Shown one piece after another: positions 30,990-38,361 of a stretch of 64,000 nt of DNA (position 1 is the first letter of the stretch; every line of letters starts with the position of its first letter). The notes under the pieces are model-generated. The model was not told where the DNA came from. It made no database searches and saw only the letters and a list, made by a program, of their open reading frames with translations. Origin of the DNA: Ancylobacter tetraedralis (GTDB taxonomy: Bacteria > Pseudomonadota > Alphaproteobacteria > Rhizobiales > Xanthobacteraceae). The DNA lies in assembly GCF_014195655.1 (NCBI RefSeq), contig NZ_JACICD010000002.1, positions 310,001-374,000 of the forward strand, written 5' to 3'. The position numbers and the translations under genes are program-made.

Positions 30990-31133
30990 CGGGCGGCTCC
31001 GGAGCGGATCGGCGCGCCCTGCCGATGCGTCATGCCGCCGATGTGTTATGGAGACATTGCGCGAACCGGCGGCCCGGAGAAATTTTCTCCCCGCCGCCTG
31101 TGGGCCGGGCTTGCGCAGGAGGCTTTTTGTCGC

Positions 31134-32267
31134 ATGTCGGTGCCGTTCAATAAGGTCGTTCTTGCCGGTCGGGAATTCGACTACATCAGGCAGTCCATTG
31201 ACGACAGCATCGCCGGAAACGGCCGCTTCACGCAGCTCTGCCAGGCTTCGCTCGAACAGCGGTTCGCCCCCGCCAGAGTGCTGCTGACGACCTCGTGCAC
31301 CACTGCGCTCGAAATGTCAGCCCTGCTGACGTCGATCGGGCCCGGCGACGAAGTCATCATGCCGTCCTTCACCTTCACCAGCACCGCCAATGCCTTCGTG
31401 CTGCGCGGCGCTGTCCCGGTCTTCGTCGACATCCGGCCGGACACGCAGAACATCGACGAAGCGCTGATCGAGGCGGCGATCACGCCGCGCACCCGCGCCA
31501 TCTGCGTTGTGCATTATGCCGGCGTCGCGTGCGAGATGGATGCGACCCTTGACATCGCGTCGCGCCATGGGCTGGCGGTCATCGAGGACGCCGCGCAGGC
31601 GATCGGCTCGACCTATCGCGGCAAGGCGCTGGGCACCTTCGGCAACCTGGCGGCGCTGAGCTTCCACGAGACGAAGAACATCGTCGCCGGCGAGGGCGGG
31701 GCGCTCATCATCAACGACCTCGCGCTCGCCGAGCGGGCCGAGATCATCTGGGAGAAGGGTACCAACCGGGTCGCGTTCAAGCGTGGCATGGTGGACAAGT
31801 ATACGTGGGTGGATATCGGCTCCTCGTTCCTGCCGAGCGATATCACCGCAGCCTTCCTGTATTCGCAGCTCGAATCGATGGACGCGATCATCGCCGACCG
31901 CCGGCGGATATGGGACCGCTACCAGGCGGGCCTCGCCCGGCTCGAGGCGAGCGGCCAGCTGCAGCGCCCGGTGATCCCGCCGCACTGCGAGGGCAACGGG
32001 CACATCTACTACATCCTGCTGGAGAATCTGGACGCCCGGCGGCACTGGGCCAAAGAGTTGGCCGCCGCCGGCGTCGACGCCTTCATGCACTACGTGCCGC
32101 TCCACAGCTCGCCCGCGGGACGACGGCTGGGCCGGACCGCCGGCCCGATGCCGGTCACCGACGCCACCTCCGACCGCCTATTGCGGCTGCCGCTGTTTCC
32201 CGGCCTGACCGACGCGCAGGTCGATCATGTGGTAGATGCGCTGGATACCATCGCCCGGCGCACCTAG
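31134..32267 (+). CDS. rffA: dTDP-4-amino-4,6-dideoxygalactose transaminase (WecE/RffA type)
   Basis: PLP-dependent sugar aminotransferase (377 aa) of the DegT/DnrJ/EryC1/StrS family that converts dTDP-4-keto-6-deoxyglucose to dTDP-4-amino-4,6-dideoxygalactose. It matches WecE/RffA almost motif for motif: GRFTQLCQASLEQRF, LLTTSCTTALEMSALL, GDEVIMPSFTFTSTANAFVL, VHYAGVACEMD, SFHETKNIVAGEGGA with PLP Lys at 181, EKGTNRVAFKRGMVDKYTWV and DIGSSFLPSDITAAFL. ATG 31134 has AGGAGG 11 bases upstream. No dTDP-sugar synthesis (rmlAB) genes or fucosamine acyltransferase are in the window, so those must be elsewhere. Part of the island, followed by wbqC. Confidence 0.92.
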   Translation: MSVPFNKVVLAGREFDYIRQSIDDSIAGNGRFTQLCQASLEQRFAPARVLLTTSCTTALEMSALLTSIGPGDEVIMPSFTFTSTANAFVLRGAVPVFVDIRPDTQNIDEALIEAAITPRTRAICVVHYAGVACEMDATLDIASRHGLAVIEDAAQAIGSTYRGKALGTFGNLAALSFHETKNIVAGEGGALIINDLALAERAEIIWEKGTNRVAFKRGMVDKYTWVDIGSSFLPSDITAAFLYSQLESMDAIIADRRRIWDRYQAGLARLEASGQLQRPVIPPHCEGNGHIYYILLENLDARRHWAKELAAAGVDAFMHYVPLHSSPAGRRLGRTAGPMPVTDATSDRLLRLPLFPGLTDAQVDHVVDALDTIARRT

Positions 32268-32328
32268 ATCGCGTAGAGGGCATCCGGAGGGCCACGTCCT
32301 TTGCGCCGTCCGCCCGTGGAAAATCGCC

Positions 32329-33048
32329 ATGCCCAAGAAGATCGCCATCGTGCAGTCGAACTATATTCCGTGGCGGGGTTATTTCGACATGATCCGCCAG
32401 TGCGACGAATTCGTGCTGTACGACAATGTCCAGTACACGGTGCGGGACTGGCGGAATCGCAACAGGATCAAGACGCCGTCCGGGCTGACATGGCTTACCA
32501 TCCCGGTCGAGAACAGCCATTTCCAGACCAGCGGGCAGCGGATCGACGAGACGCGGACGGTCGACGGCCGCTGGGCGCGCAAGCACCTCGCCACGCTGCA
32601 ACACGCCTATGGCAAGGCGCCGTATTTCCGTTCGGTAATGGATTGGCTGCGGCCGCTCTACCAAGAGCTGGAGGACGAGCCGATGCTCTCGCGCATCAAT
32701 GAGCGCCTGCTTCGGGCCCTCGCGCGCGAACTCGGAATTCTCACGCGCTTCACCCGGTCGACGGATTATCTGTGCCACGAGCCAATGTTGGCGCTGGAGA
32801 AGACCGAGCGCCTGCTTGCTTTATGCCAGGCGGCGACAGCAACGCATTATCTCTCCGGCCCCGCCGCTCGGGACTATCTCGACGAGGCGGTGATGAATGC
32901 CGGCGGCGTCACGGTCGAGTGGATGGATTATTCGCGTTATCCGGACTACCCGCAGCTCTCTCCGCCTTTCGAGCCGGGCGTCTCGATCCTCGACCTGCTG
33001 TTCTGTGTCGGCGGCGAGGCGCGCGCCTTTGTCGGGCGCCCCGCCTAG
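32329..33048 (+). CDS. WbqC family protein
   Basis: A 239-aa soluble protein of the WbqC-like family found in O-antigen and amino-sugar loci. Typical landmarks are present: KIAIVQSNYIPWRGYFDMIR at the N-terminus, DEFVLYDNVQYTVRDWRNRN, RIKTPSGLTWLTIPVEN, and near the end YPQLSPPFEPGVSILDLLF. The biochemical role is unproven; it is often next to sugar aminotransferases or fatty-acid/amide modification genes, and is thought to act on nucleotide-linked amino sugars. ATG 32329 starts the conserved sequence. Ends about 70 bases before the IS transposase start codon. Confidence 0.9.
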   Translation: MPKKIAIVQSNYIPWRGYFDMIRQCDEFVLYDNVQYTVRDWRNRNRIKTPSGLTWLTIPVENSHFQTSGQRIDETRTVDGRWARKHLATLQHAYGKAPYFRSVMDWLRPLYQELEDEPMLSRINERLLRALARELGILTRFTRSTDYLCHEPMLALEKTERLLALCQAATATHYLSGPAARDYLDEAVMNAGGVTVEWMDYSRYPDYPQLSPPFEPGVSILDLLFCVGGEARAFVGRPA

Positions 33049-33117
33049 GTTGTGGCCCTATAAGTTGGCGCATCTAAGCGTACCGTGATCCAAGCTCTCG
33101 AACTGGGAGCCCAAGAG

Positions 33118-33876
33118 ATGCGCCGTCACGAACTGGCCGAGACGAGGAATGGGCGATCATCGCGCCGCTTCTGCCGAACAAGGTGCGCGGTGTTGTACGG
33201 GTGGTTGACCGCCGGATGATCAACGGCATCCTCTGGCGCTTCCGCACCGGTGCGCCGTGGCGGGGTGTGCCGGAACGCTATGGTCCCGCACAACCCTCTA
33301 CAACCGCTTCGTGCGCTGGCGGGGCGCCGGGGTCTGGGACCGGCTGTCGGAAGCGGTCTCGGCCGCCTATGACAGCGACATCGTGATGATCGACAGCTCC
33401 TGCGTTCGGGTGCACCAGCACGGCGCCGCGATCAAAAAGGGGGCGACGACGATCGTTGCATGGGGCGCTGCCGGGGCGGCCTGACCACCAAGATCCATGC
33501 CCTGGTCGATGCTGAAGGCAGGCCCATCCATCTCGCCCTGACCGCCGGACAGGCGGGTGATGCACCTACGGGGCGGGAACGGCTGGCCCACCTCGCCCCG
33601 GGCGGCATCCTTCTCGCCGACAAGGCCTACGACACCGACGCCATCCGCGCCGAGACGGCGGAACGCGACGCCTTCGCCAAAGCGCCGCCTCGCACGATCC
33701 GCAAGCGGACCTTTGCCTTCACGTCATGTCTCTATCGCCAAAGGAACCAAATCGAGCGGTTCTTCAACCGCATCAAGCAGAGGCGGGGCCTCGCCGCCCG
33801 CTACGATCGCCACCCGGAAGACTTCCTTGCAGCCCTCAAGCTCGCCGCGACGCGCATCTGGAGCAAGACGCCGTGA
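33118..33876 (+). pseudogene. IS5/IS427-type transposase with disabling frameshifts
   Basis: Starts ATG 33118 (MRRHELA), shifts at about 33139 into EEWAIIAPLLPNKVRG...DRRMINGILWRFRTGAPWRG, shifts again at about 33285 where a C run is one base short (RYGP|RTTLYNRFVRW), runs through VMIDSSCVRVHQHG (DDE Asp region) and shifts a third time at AAAAAGGGGG near 33436 into GDDDRCMGRCRGGLTTKIHA, LADKAYDTDAIRAE (second Asp), then RNQIERFFNRIKQRRGLAAR (Glu in the YREK-like region). The third shift is the A-run site where this group normally makes a programmed -1 frameshift; the first two are lesions. Probably inactive. Confidence 0.85.
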
Positions 33877-33886
33877 GTCCGCTCCC

Positions 33887-33926
33887 TGGACCCTTCCAGC
33901 GTTCACGGAAACGCTGGAAGGGTCCA
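33887..33926. terminator. Strong palindrome after the transposase
   Basis: TGGACCCTTCCAGCG and CGCTGGAAGGGTCCA are perfect 15-bp inverted copies around a 10-base loop, beginning 11 bases after the transposase stop. It may terminate outward or inward transcription, or be part of the right end of the element. No T-run follows. Confidence 0.55.
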
Positions 33927-33942
33927 CACCTTTGTCACATCG

Positions 33943-33990
33943 CGTTTTCTTCACGCGAGTCGGTACCCACTTCGCTCGAAACGCACCTAG
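33943..33990. repeat. Dispersed hairpin repeat, copy 2
   Basis: GTTTTCTTCACGCGAGTCGG ... CTTCGCTCGAAAC-GCACCTAG, a second copy of the element at 3781-3828. As there, the CTA at the right edge is the TAG stop codon of the neighbouring minus-strand gene (the methyltransferase). Confidence 0.75.
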
Positions 33991-34667
33991 AGCGGCGAGG
34001 CGTAGAAGGGCAGCCCAGGCTGTGTCGCCGAATCGAGCCGGACCTTCATCAGGAACTCGAACGGCATATAGGTGTGGTCGATCAGCACCCGGCGGCTGTG
34101 GCGCAGGCCGATGCGCAGCGCGTCCGCCGGCTCGGTGAAAAACAGATCGTCGCGGCGGCGGTCCGATGTCGCGCTCAGGAAGTCGACGATGACCGTTGTG
34201 GAAGCGAGGAAGGCCGCGCGGCTCACCAACTCCTCGATGAAGCCCATGGTCCCCGCCACGCGCTGGTAGTTGCAGAGCCCGAGAGAGACGCAGGCGTCAT
34301 GGCCCTTCTCCGGCAGATCGACGCTCATGACGTCTGCGACGTGGAAATTCGCGCGCCCGTCATCGCGGAAACGGCGATTGGCCGCCTCGACGAACTGTGC
34401 GGTGAAGTCGATGCCGGTATAGCGGCCTTGCCAGCCCAGCGCCCGGAAATGGGCTAGCAAGTCGCCGAAGCCGCATCCCAGGTCGACGATCGAATCGGGC
34501 AGGCGCCCGCCGAATGCCGCGGCGACAGCGGCGAAGCGCACCGGCTGCGAGGCGGGGCGCCCGTCGAGCGCCTCGCTGCGGTCGCCATGCTCGATATGCA
34601 GCCGCTCATAGAGCTCGCGGATCTGATCGTTGCTCATCGGCCCGTCGATGCGGTCGAAGCCGGTCAT
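33987..34667 (-). CDS. Class I SAM-dependent methyltransferase
   Basis: A 226-aa methyltransferase. Motif I is SIVDLGCGFGDLLAHFRALG, followed by YTGIDFTAQFVEAANRRF (acidic end of strand 2), FHVADVMSVDLPEKGHDACV and SLGLCNYQRV. The C-terminus HTYMPFEFLMKVRLDS is not diagnostic. Its place in a sugar locus suggests a nucleotide-sugar or glycan methyltransferase, but this is inference. ATG 34667 has AGGAGG with good spacing and is chosen over an upstream TTG. The TAG stop is provided by a dispersed hairpin repeat. Transcribed with the GT2 gene upstream (about 50 bases apart). Confidence 0.85.
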   Translation of the reverse strand: MTGFDRIDGPMSNDQIRELYERLHIEHGDRSEALDGRPASQPVRFAAVAAAFGGRLPDSIVDLGCGFGDLLAHFRALGWQGRYTGIDFTAQFVEAANRRFRDDGRANFHVADVMSVDLPEKGHDACVSLGLCNYQRVAGTMGFIEELVSRAAFLASTTVIVDFLSATSDRRRDDLFFTEPADALRIGLRHSRRVLIDHTYMPFEFLMKVRLDSATQPGLPFYASPL

Positions 34668-34716
34668 AGGCAGCCTCCTCTTCTGTGTGGCCAACGCTGC
34701 GGGCGCTTGCAGAAGG

Positions 34717-35715
34717 CTATGGCCCGTCCGGCGATTTCAGACGCGGCACGCTCACGGTGCCGGGCGTTGCCGTGCCGCTGTGCCAGATTTCCTGGATGAT
34801 CGCGTTGGGTCGCCTTTTGACCTCGACGAAGATGTAGCCGAGATAGGCCGCGCAGAAGCCGACACAGGTCAGCAGCAGGCCGTTGAAGAACGAGAACAGC
34901 AACGCGAGCGACGTCCAGCCTTCCACCTGTCGACCAGCGGTCACATAGTTGATCAAGACGTAGAAAGCGTAAAGCGCGGCGACGAAGGCAGTGCCGATGC
35001 CGGTGGCGGTGATAAGCAGCGGCAGCTTCGAGCTGAACACCAGCAGGTATCGTATGAACACGCCGGCCCGCTTCAAACCGCTATAGGTCGTGTAGCCCTT
35101 ATAGTGTTTGTCGACCAGCAGTGGCACCTGCGTGAAGCCTGTCAGCGAAAAGACGCCGAACAGGGCCAGCGTGCGCTCCTCGTGCAGGAGCAGGGCATCG
35201 ACATAGCGGCGTGTCATCAGCCGCACCGTCAGCACGTCGGCTGGCATCTCGACATCGGACAGCGCGCCGAACAGGCGATAGAAGGCGGTGGCGAAGAAGG
35301 TGTGCTGGATCGTGCCGTTGCGCGTCTTCTGCACGCCATAGACGACGTCGGGCGCGGGCGCCCCCCGTCCCATCACCTCCAGCATTTCAATCAGCGTCGC
35401 CGGCGGTTCCTCCAGATCCGAATCGATCAGGAAGACGAAATCGCCACGTGCCAGCTTGAGGCCCTGAACCATCGCCGGCTCATGGCCGAAATTGCGCGAC
35501 AGCTTGGCGAGGGTGATACCCGGGTGCTCGGCGATGTACTGCAGGCAGATCTCGACCGTGCGATCGGCGCTGCCGTCGTCGACGATGACGATTTCAGACA
35601 GGCAGTCGATCTGGTCGAGGACATCGCGCATCGCCTTCAGGAAGCGGACGATGTGGCGTTCCGAATTGTACGCCGTCGCCACAACCGATATCGTGGGCGT
35701 GTGATTTTCCCTCAT
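34717..35715 (-). CDS. Family 2 glycosyltransferase (DPM1/ArnC/GtrB-like)
   Basis: A 332-aa membrane-anchored glycosyltransferase. The GT-A domain starts TISVVATAYNSERHIVRFLK, has EIVIVDDGSADRTVEICLQY and the metal-binding DSDLEEPP at about residue 98, with KTRNGTIQHTFFATAFYRL later. Two C-terminal membrane helices (LPLLITATGIGTAFVAALYA, LALLFSFFNGLLLTCVGFCA) place it with polyprenyl-phosphate sugar transferases such as ArnC/GtrB. It probably transfers a sugar to undecaprenyl phosphate for cell-surface glycan modification. ATG 35715 has no strong ribosome-binding site. Neighbour of the methyltransferase; divergent from the EamA-like gene. Confidence 0.88.
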   Translation of the reverse strand: MRENHTPTISVVATAYNSERHIVRFLKAMRDVLDQIDCLSEIVIVDDGSADRTVEICLQYIAEHPGITLAKLSRNFGHEPAMVQGLKLARGDFVFLIDSDLEEPPATLIEMLEVMGRGAPAPDVVYGVQKTRNGTIQHTFFATAFYRLFGALSDVEMPADVLTVRLMTRRYVDALLLHEERTLALFGVFSLTGFTQVPLLVDKHYKGYTTYSGLKRAGVFIRYLLVFSSKLPLLITATGIGTAFVAALYAFYVLINYVTAGRQVEGWTSLALLFSFFNGLLLTCVGFCAAYLGYIFVEVKRRPNAIIQEIWHSGTATPGTVSVPRLKSPDGP

Positions 35716-35884
35716 GGAGATCGGATAGAGACTCCATCAGGGATTGACAAGGGGAGCCGATCCGTCCGTGAACACCGGGGAAAGGCGCGCATGTGGTCGC
35801 TGACGCGCCGCCGGTGCGCCCTCTCCCGGCATCAGGCGGGGATACCGCCGCCCGATCGGCGGCCGCATCGTGGCGAGGGCGGGA

Positions 35885-36313
35885 ATGAGCATGTCGGGAT
35901 ACATCTATCTGGCGGCGAACGTGATGCTGTCGCTGCTGGGTGCGCTGGCGATGAAGTGGCGTGCCGAATCGCATTCGCCCACCGCCGAGCATACCGGGCG
36001 CATCGCCTATCTCGTCGCGATGATGCTCGATCCCTGGGTCATCCTGTCACTCGCTCTGGCCGCGCTGGCCATGCTCGCCTGGATGAGTGCGCTCGAACGG
36101 GTTGAACTGTCGCGGGCCTTCGCCTTCACCGCGCTGATCTATGTCCTTGTGCCGGTCTGTTCCTGGCTGATCTTCCGCGAGCGGATCACCGCGCTGCAGA
36201 TGCTCGGCGTCGTCATCATCGCGGTCGGCGTCGTTGTCGCCGAGGTCGGGCGGGCGCGGGAAGGCACGACCGTGCAGCAGCCCCCGCAGGATAGCACCAC
36301 CGCCCCGTCCTGA
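35885..36313 (+). CDS. EamA/EmrE-like small membrane transporter
   Basis: A 142-aa protein with four membrane helices: YIYLAANVMLSLLGALAMKW, AYLVAMMLDPWVILSLALAA, ALAMLAWMSALERVELSRAF and FTALIYVLVPVCSWLIFRER followed by ITALQMLGVVIIAVGVVVAE. This is a half-size DMT-superfamily unit, as in EmrE or the ArnE/ArnF undecaprenyl-linked sugar flippase. With a GtrB/ArnC-like glycosyltransferase next door divergently, a lipid-linked sugar flippase role is attractive but unproven. ATG 35885 (MSMSGY) is used; a GTG five codons upstream is possible. Confidence 0.78.
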   Translation: MSMSGYIYLAANVMLSLLGALAMKWRAESHSPTAEHTGRIAYLVAMMLDPWVILSLALAALAMLAWMSALERVELSRAFAFTALIYVLVPVCSWLIFRERITALQMLGVVIIAVGVVVAEVGRAREGTTVQQPPQDSTTAPS

Positions 36314-36334
36314 TCGCCTCGTGGCGGCGGCGCG

Positions 36335-36517
36335 TCACTCCATGACGACGGCGCGGTCGGCCGGCGTCGGGGTGCGGGGCGCGCGCAGCAGCAGCAGCCG
36401 CGGCATGGCGACCCGCGTCACGATCATCACGAACTTGAAGTCGTCGAGATAGGCGATGATGGTCGCCTGCAGGGTGACCATCTGGTCTAGCGCGGCCCGC
36501 TCGCCGCCAGCGGGTTG
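36335..36517 (-). pseudogene. 3' remnant of a DHA2-family drug exporter gene (EmrB-like)
   Basis: In one minus-strand frame ending at TGA 36337-36335 the sequence reads ALDQMVTLQATIIAYLDDFK FVMIVTRVAMPRLLLLRAP ... DRAVVME. This is the characteristic C-terminus of EmrB/QacA-type (14-helix) exporters (xQAxMIAYLDDFxLMMxxT...LLLxR...). The rest of the gene is absent: the frame continues upstream for only a dozen or so compatible residues before losing similarity. A deletion or rearrangement at the right end of the polysaccharide island is the likely cause. Confidence 0.7.
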
Positions 36518-37093
36518 AGGTGCCGGTGGATGGCGGGGCGTTGTCGCTCATTCTCGAAGCCGGGGGCCCTTGTCTCCCATCCCATCGTCGGCCGCGAGTC
36601 GGGCGACAGGACCGGAGTGTATCTCAGCTGCAAGAGCTTCTGGCGGACAGGCATGGCCTTGACGCCATGAGCCGTGCGCACCGCCAGATTCTGCGCCAAT
36701 TACGATTGCTCAGCCGAATGACTGACGCGCCAGGGTCGATCCTCAATATGTCGGGCGCGGGTCGACGGCGCCGGTTCAAGGTTCCGAGAAGGAGCCTTGG
36801 AGATGGCAAAACGGTTGAACATCTCCGGCTTTTCAGCGCTGATTTGTTTGATAGCCTCAATTGGATCTTAAAGCGAAGGGTCTTGAGCTGCTTGGAGTCG
36901 TTGCCCGAAGCGCCGTTCGTGTTCCGCGATTGAAGCTTGCGATCGGTGTAACTCCGCTCGAACGGCGTGCGCGGTCGTGGCGCCACCTTCTCCCGCTTGC
37001 CTCGCCTCCGCCGAAAGAGGCGCGGCCCGCCCTTGCCGGAACGGGTCCCCGCTCATTATGTTGAGGCGTCAACCAACAAGGAGTAGCGGCATC
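36518..37093. other. Unassigned DNA right of the polysaccharide island
   Basis: About 575 bases with no recognisable gene. A GTG-initiated frame of 137 codons (36520-36933, plus strand) is open, but its product (QLQELLADRHGLDAMSRAHR..., basic, no family I know) does not look like a typical protein of this genome. The part from about 36690 to 36910 is lower in GC than the flanks. It is probably debris from past insertions or deletions. The last ~60 bases should contain the promoter of the DUF2093 gene. Confidence 0.45.
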
Positions 37094-37318
37094 ATGAACC
37101 GCTTCGAGCGTTTCTCCGCCTCCGGCGAAGCCGAGGTGCGTTATCTCGACGGCGACTTCCGGGTCGTGCGTCCCGGCACCTTCGTGCGCTGCGCGGTGAC
37201 CGGCCAGCCGATCCCGCTCGACGAACTGCGCTACTGGAGCGTCGATCTGCAGGAAGCCTATGCGACCCCGCAGGCCGTGCTCGCCCGGATGCACCCCAGC
37301 CGCGTGCGTCCGGCCTGA
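37094..37318 (+). CDS. DUF2093 domain protein
   Basis: A 74-aa protein, MNRFERFSASGEAEVRYLDG ... GTFVRCAVTGQPIPLDELRY WSVDLQEAYATPQAVL. The EVRYLDGDFRVVxPGxFVxCAVTGxxIPLDELRYWSVxxQEAY pattern is the DUF2093 family, restricted to alphaproteobacteria. The C in CAVTG could be a metal or redox residue, but no function is known. Convergent with lpxK, as in many Rhizobiales. ATG 37094 follows AAGGAGTAGCGGC with usable spacing. Confidence 0.88.
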   Translation: MNRFERFSASGEAEVRYLDGDFRVVRPGTFVRCAVTGQPIPLDELRYWSVDLQEAYATPQAVLARMHPSRVRPA

Positions 37319-37351
37319 CGGCTGCGCTGAACGCCCGCGCGTCGGGCCGGT

Positions 37352-38356
37352 TCAGCCGAGGATACCGGACAGCATGTGATCGAGCGCCTTGACGCTCTGT
37401 GGTTCGAGCGCGAGGCGCACCGGCAGCACTTCCGAGGCGTCCAGCAGCTTCTCCCCCACCTCCGTGCCGGCGAGACGGACCGCGTCCTTCTCGGTCGTCA
37501 CCAGCGTGAGGTCGTGGGACCTGGCCTCGGCCAGCAGGCCGGCCACCTCGGCCATCGTGTAGACATGGTGGTCGGGAAAGGGGCGGGTGAGGATAGGCAG
37601 CACGCCGAGCGCGCGCAGCGTCTCGAAGAACTTGGCCGGCCGGCCGATACCCGCATAGGCCAGAACGCGCCGGCCGAACAGCCGGGCCACCGCCTGGGCA
37701 TCCGGGGCGAGCCGCCCGCGCAGCACCACAACGCCCGCGCCATAGCCATCGCGCGCCACACGCTCGCCGGGCGGGCCCTCACCGACCACGAGCAGCGCCT
37801 GCGCGTGCTCCAGCTGGGGGCCGAGCGGGGCGCGCAACGGGCCGGCGGGCACGCACAGGCCATTGCCCACGCCGACCCCGGCATCGACCACGAGAATGGA
37901 CAGCGCCTTGGCCAGCGCCGGGTTCTGGAACCCGTCATCCATCACGAGCACATCGGCGCCGTCCTGCGCGGCGAACAGGGCGCCGGCGAGGCGGTCGCGC
38001 GCCACATAGGTCGGCGCGACGCGCGCGATCAGCAGCGGCTCGTCGCCGACATCGCTCGCCTGGTGCAGCAGCGGATCCACCTGCACCGGGCCACGCTCGC
38101 GCCCGCCATAGCCCCGCGTGAGCACGCAGGGGCGGTGCTTGGCGGCGATCAGGCGGCGGGCGAGATGGATCACGGTCGGCGTCTTGCCGGCGCCGCCCAC
38201 GGTCGGGTTGCCGATGCAGATGACGGGAATGCCGACTTCCGAGCCCGGCGCCTTCAGGCGCGCCAGGGTCACCGCGCCCAGCGCGGCGCCGAGCGGCGCC
38301 AGCAGCCGGGCCGCGGTGCTCGGCTCGCGTCGCCACCAGAAATCGGGCGCGTGCAT
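37352..38356 (-). CDS. lpxK: Tetraacyldisaccharide 4'-kinase
   Basis: Phosphorylates the 4' position of the lipid A disaccharide at the inner membrane, giving lipid IVA. The 334-aa protein has the N-terminal LpxK start MHAPDFWWRREPSTAARLLA, the P-loop GNPTVGGAGKTPTVIHLARR, then VLTRGYGGRERGPVQVD, GDEPLLIARVAPTYVARDRL, DVLVMDDGFQNPALAKALSI and AYAGIGRPAKFFETLRALG. ATG 38356 was chosen; the frame stays open upstream only because it shadows waaA. It starts 5 bases after the waaA stop, so the two are co-transcribed. Confidence 0.95.
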   Translation of the reverse strand: MHAPDFWWRREPSTAARLLAPLGAALGAVTLARLKAPGSEVGIPVICIGNPTVGGAGKTPTVIHLARRLIAAKHRPCVLTRGYGGRERGPVQVDPLLHQASDVGDEPLLIARVAPTYVARDRLAGALFAAQDGADVLVMDDGFQNPALAKALSILVVDAGVGVGNGLCVPAGPLRAPLGPQLEHAQALLVVGEGPPGERVARDGYGAGVVVLRGRLAPDAQAVARLFGRRVLAYAGIGRPAKFFETLRALGVLPILTRPFPDHHVYTMAEVAGLLAEARSHDLTLVTTEKDAVRLAGTEVGEKLLDASEVLPVRLALEPQSVKALDHMLSGILG

Positions 38357-38361
38357 GTTCC

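Larger units (their letters stand above)
33052..33930 (+). mobile_element. Degenerate IS5-family (IS427-like) insertion sequence
   Basis: An approximately 0.85-kb element carrying one degenerate transposase gene. The family follows from the transposase sequence (RRHEL..., INGILWRFRTGAPWR, VHQHGA, GRCRGGLTTKIHALVDAEG). Exact ends are not certain: the left end near GTTGTGGCCCTAT and the right end near GGAAGGGTCCACACC could be imperfect inverted repeats, and no clean target duplication is visible. It separates wbqC from the minus-strand methyltransferase/GT2 genes, so its arrival may mark a rearrangement in the island. Confidence 0.7.

Noticed and set aside
33052-33930. Defined terminal inverted repeats and target duplication for the IS element
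   Set aside because: Only a weak partial match between GTTGTGGCCCTAT and the complement of AAGGGTCCACACC was found. The ends cannot be fixed by eye.
26405-36313. A prophage, integron or defence island
   Set aside because: No integrase, phage structural, toxin-antitoxin, restriction or CRISPR-associated gene is present. The content is glycan-related apart from one IS.
36520-36933. A 137-codon frame with a GTG start as a real gene
   Set aside because: No ribosome-binding site, no recognisable motif, and composition unlike the neighbouring genes. It is left as unassigned DNA.
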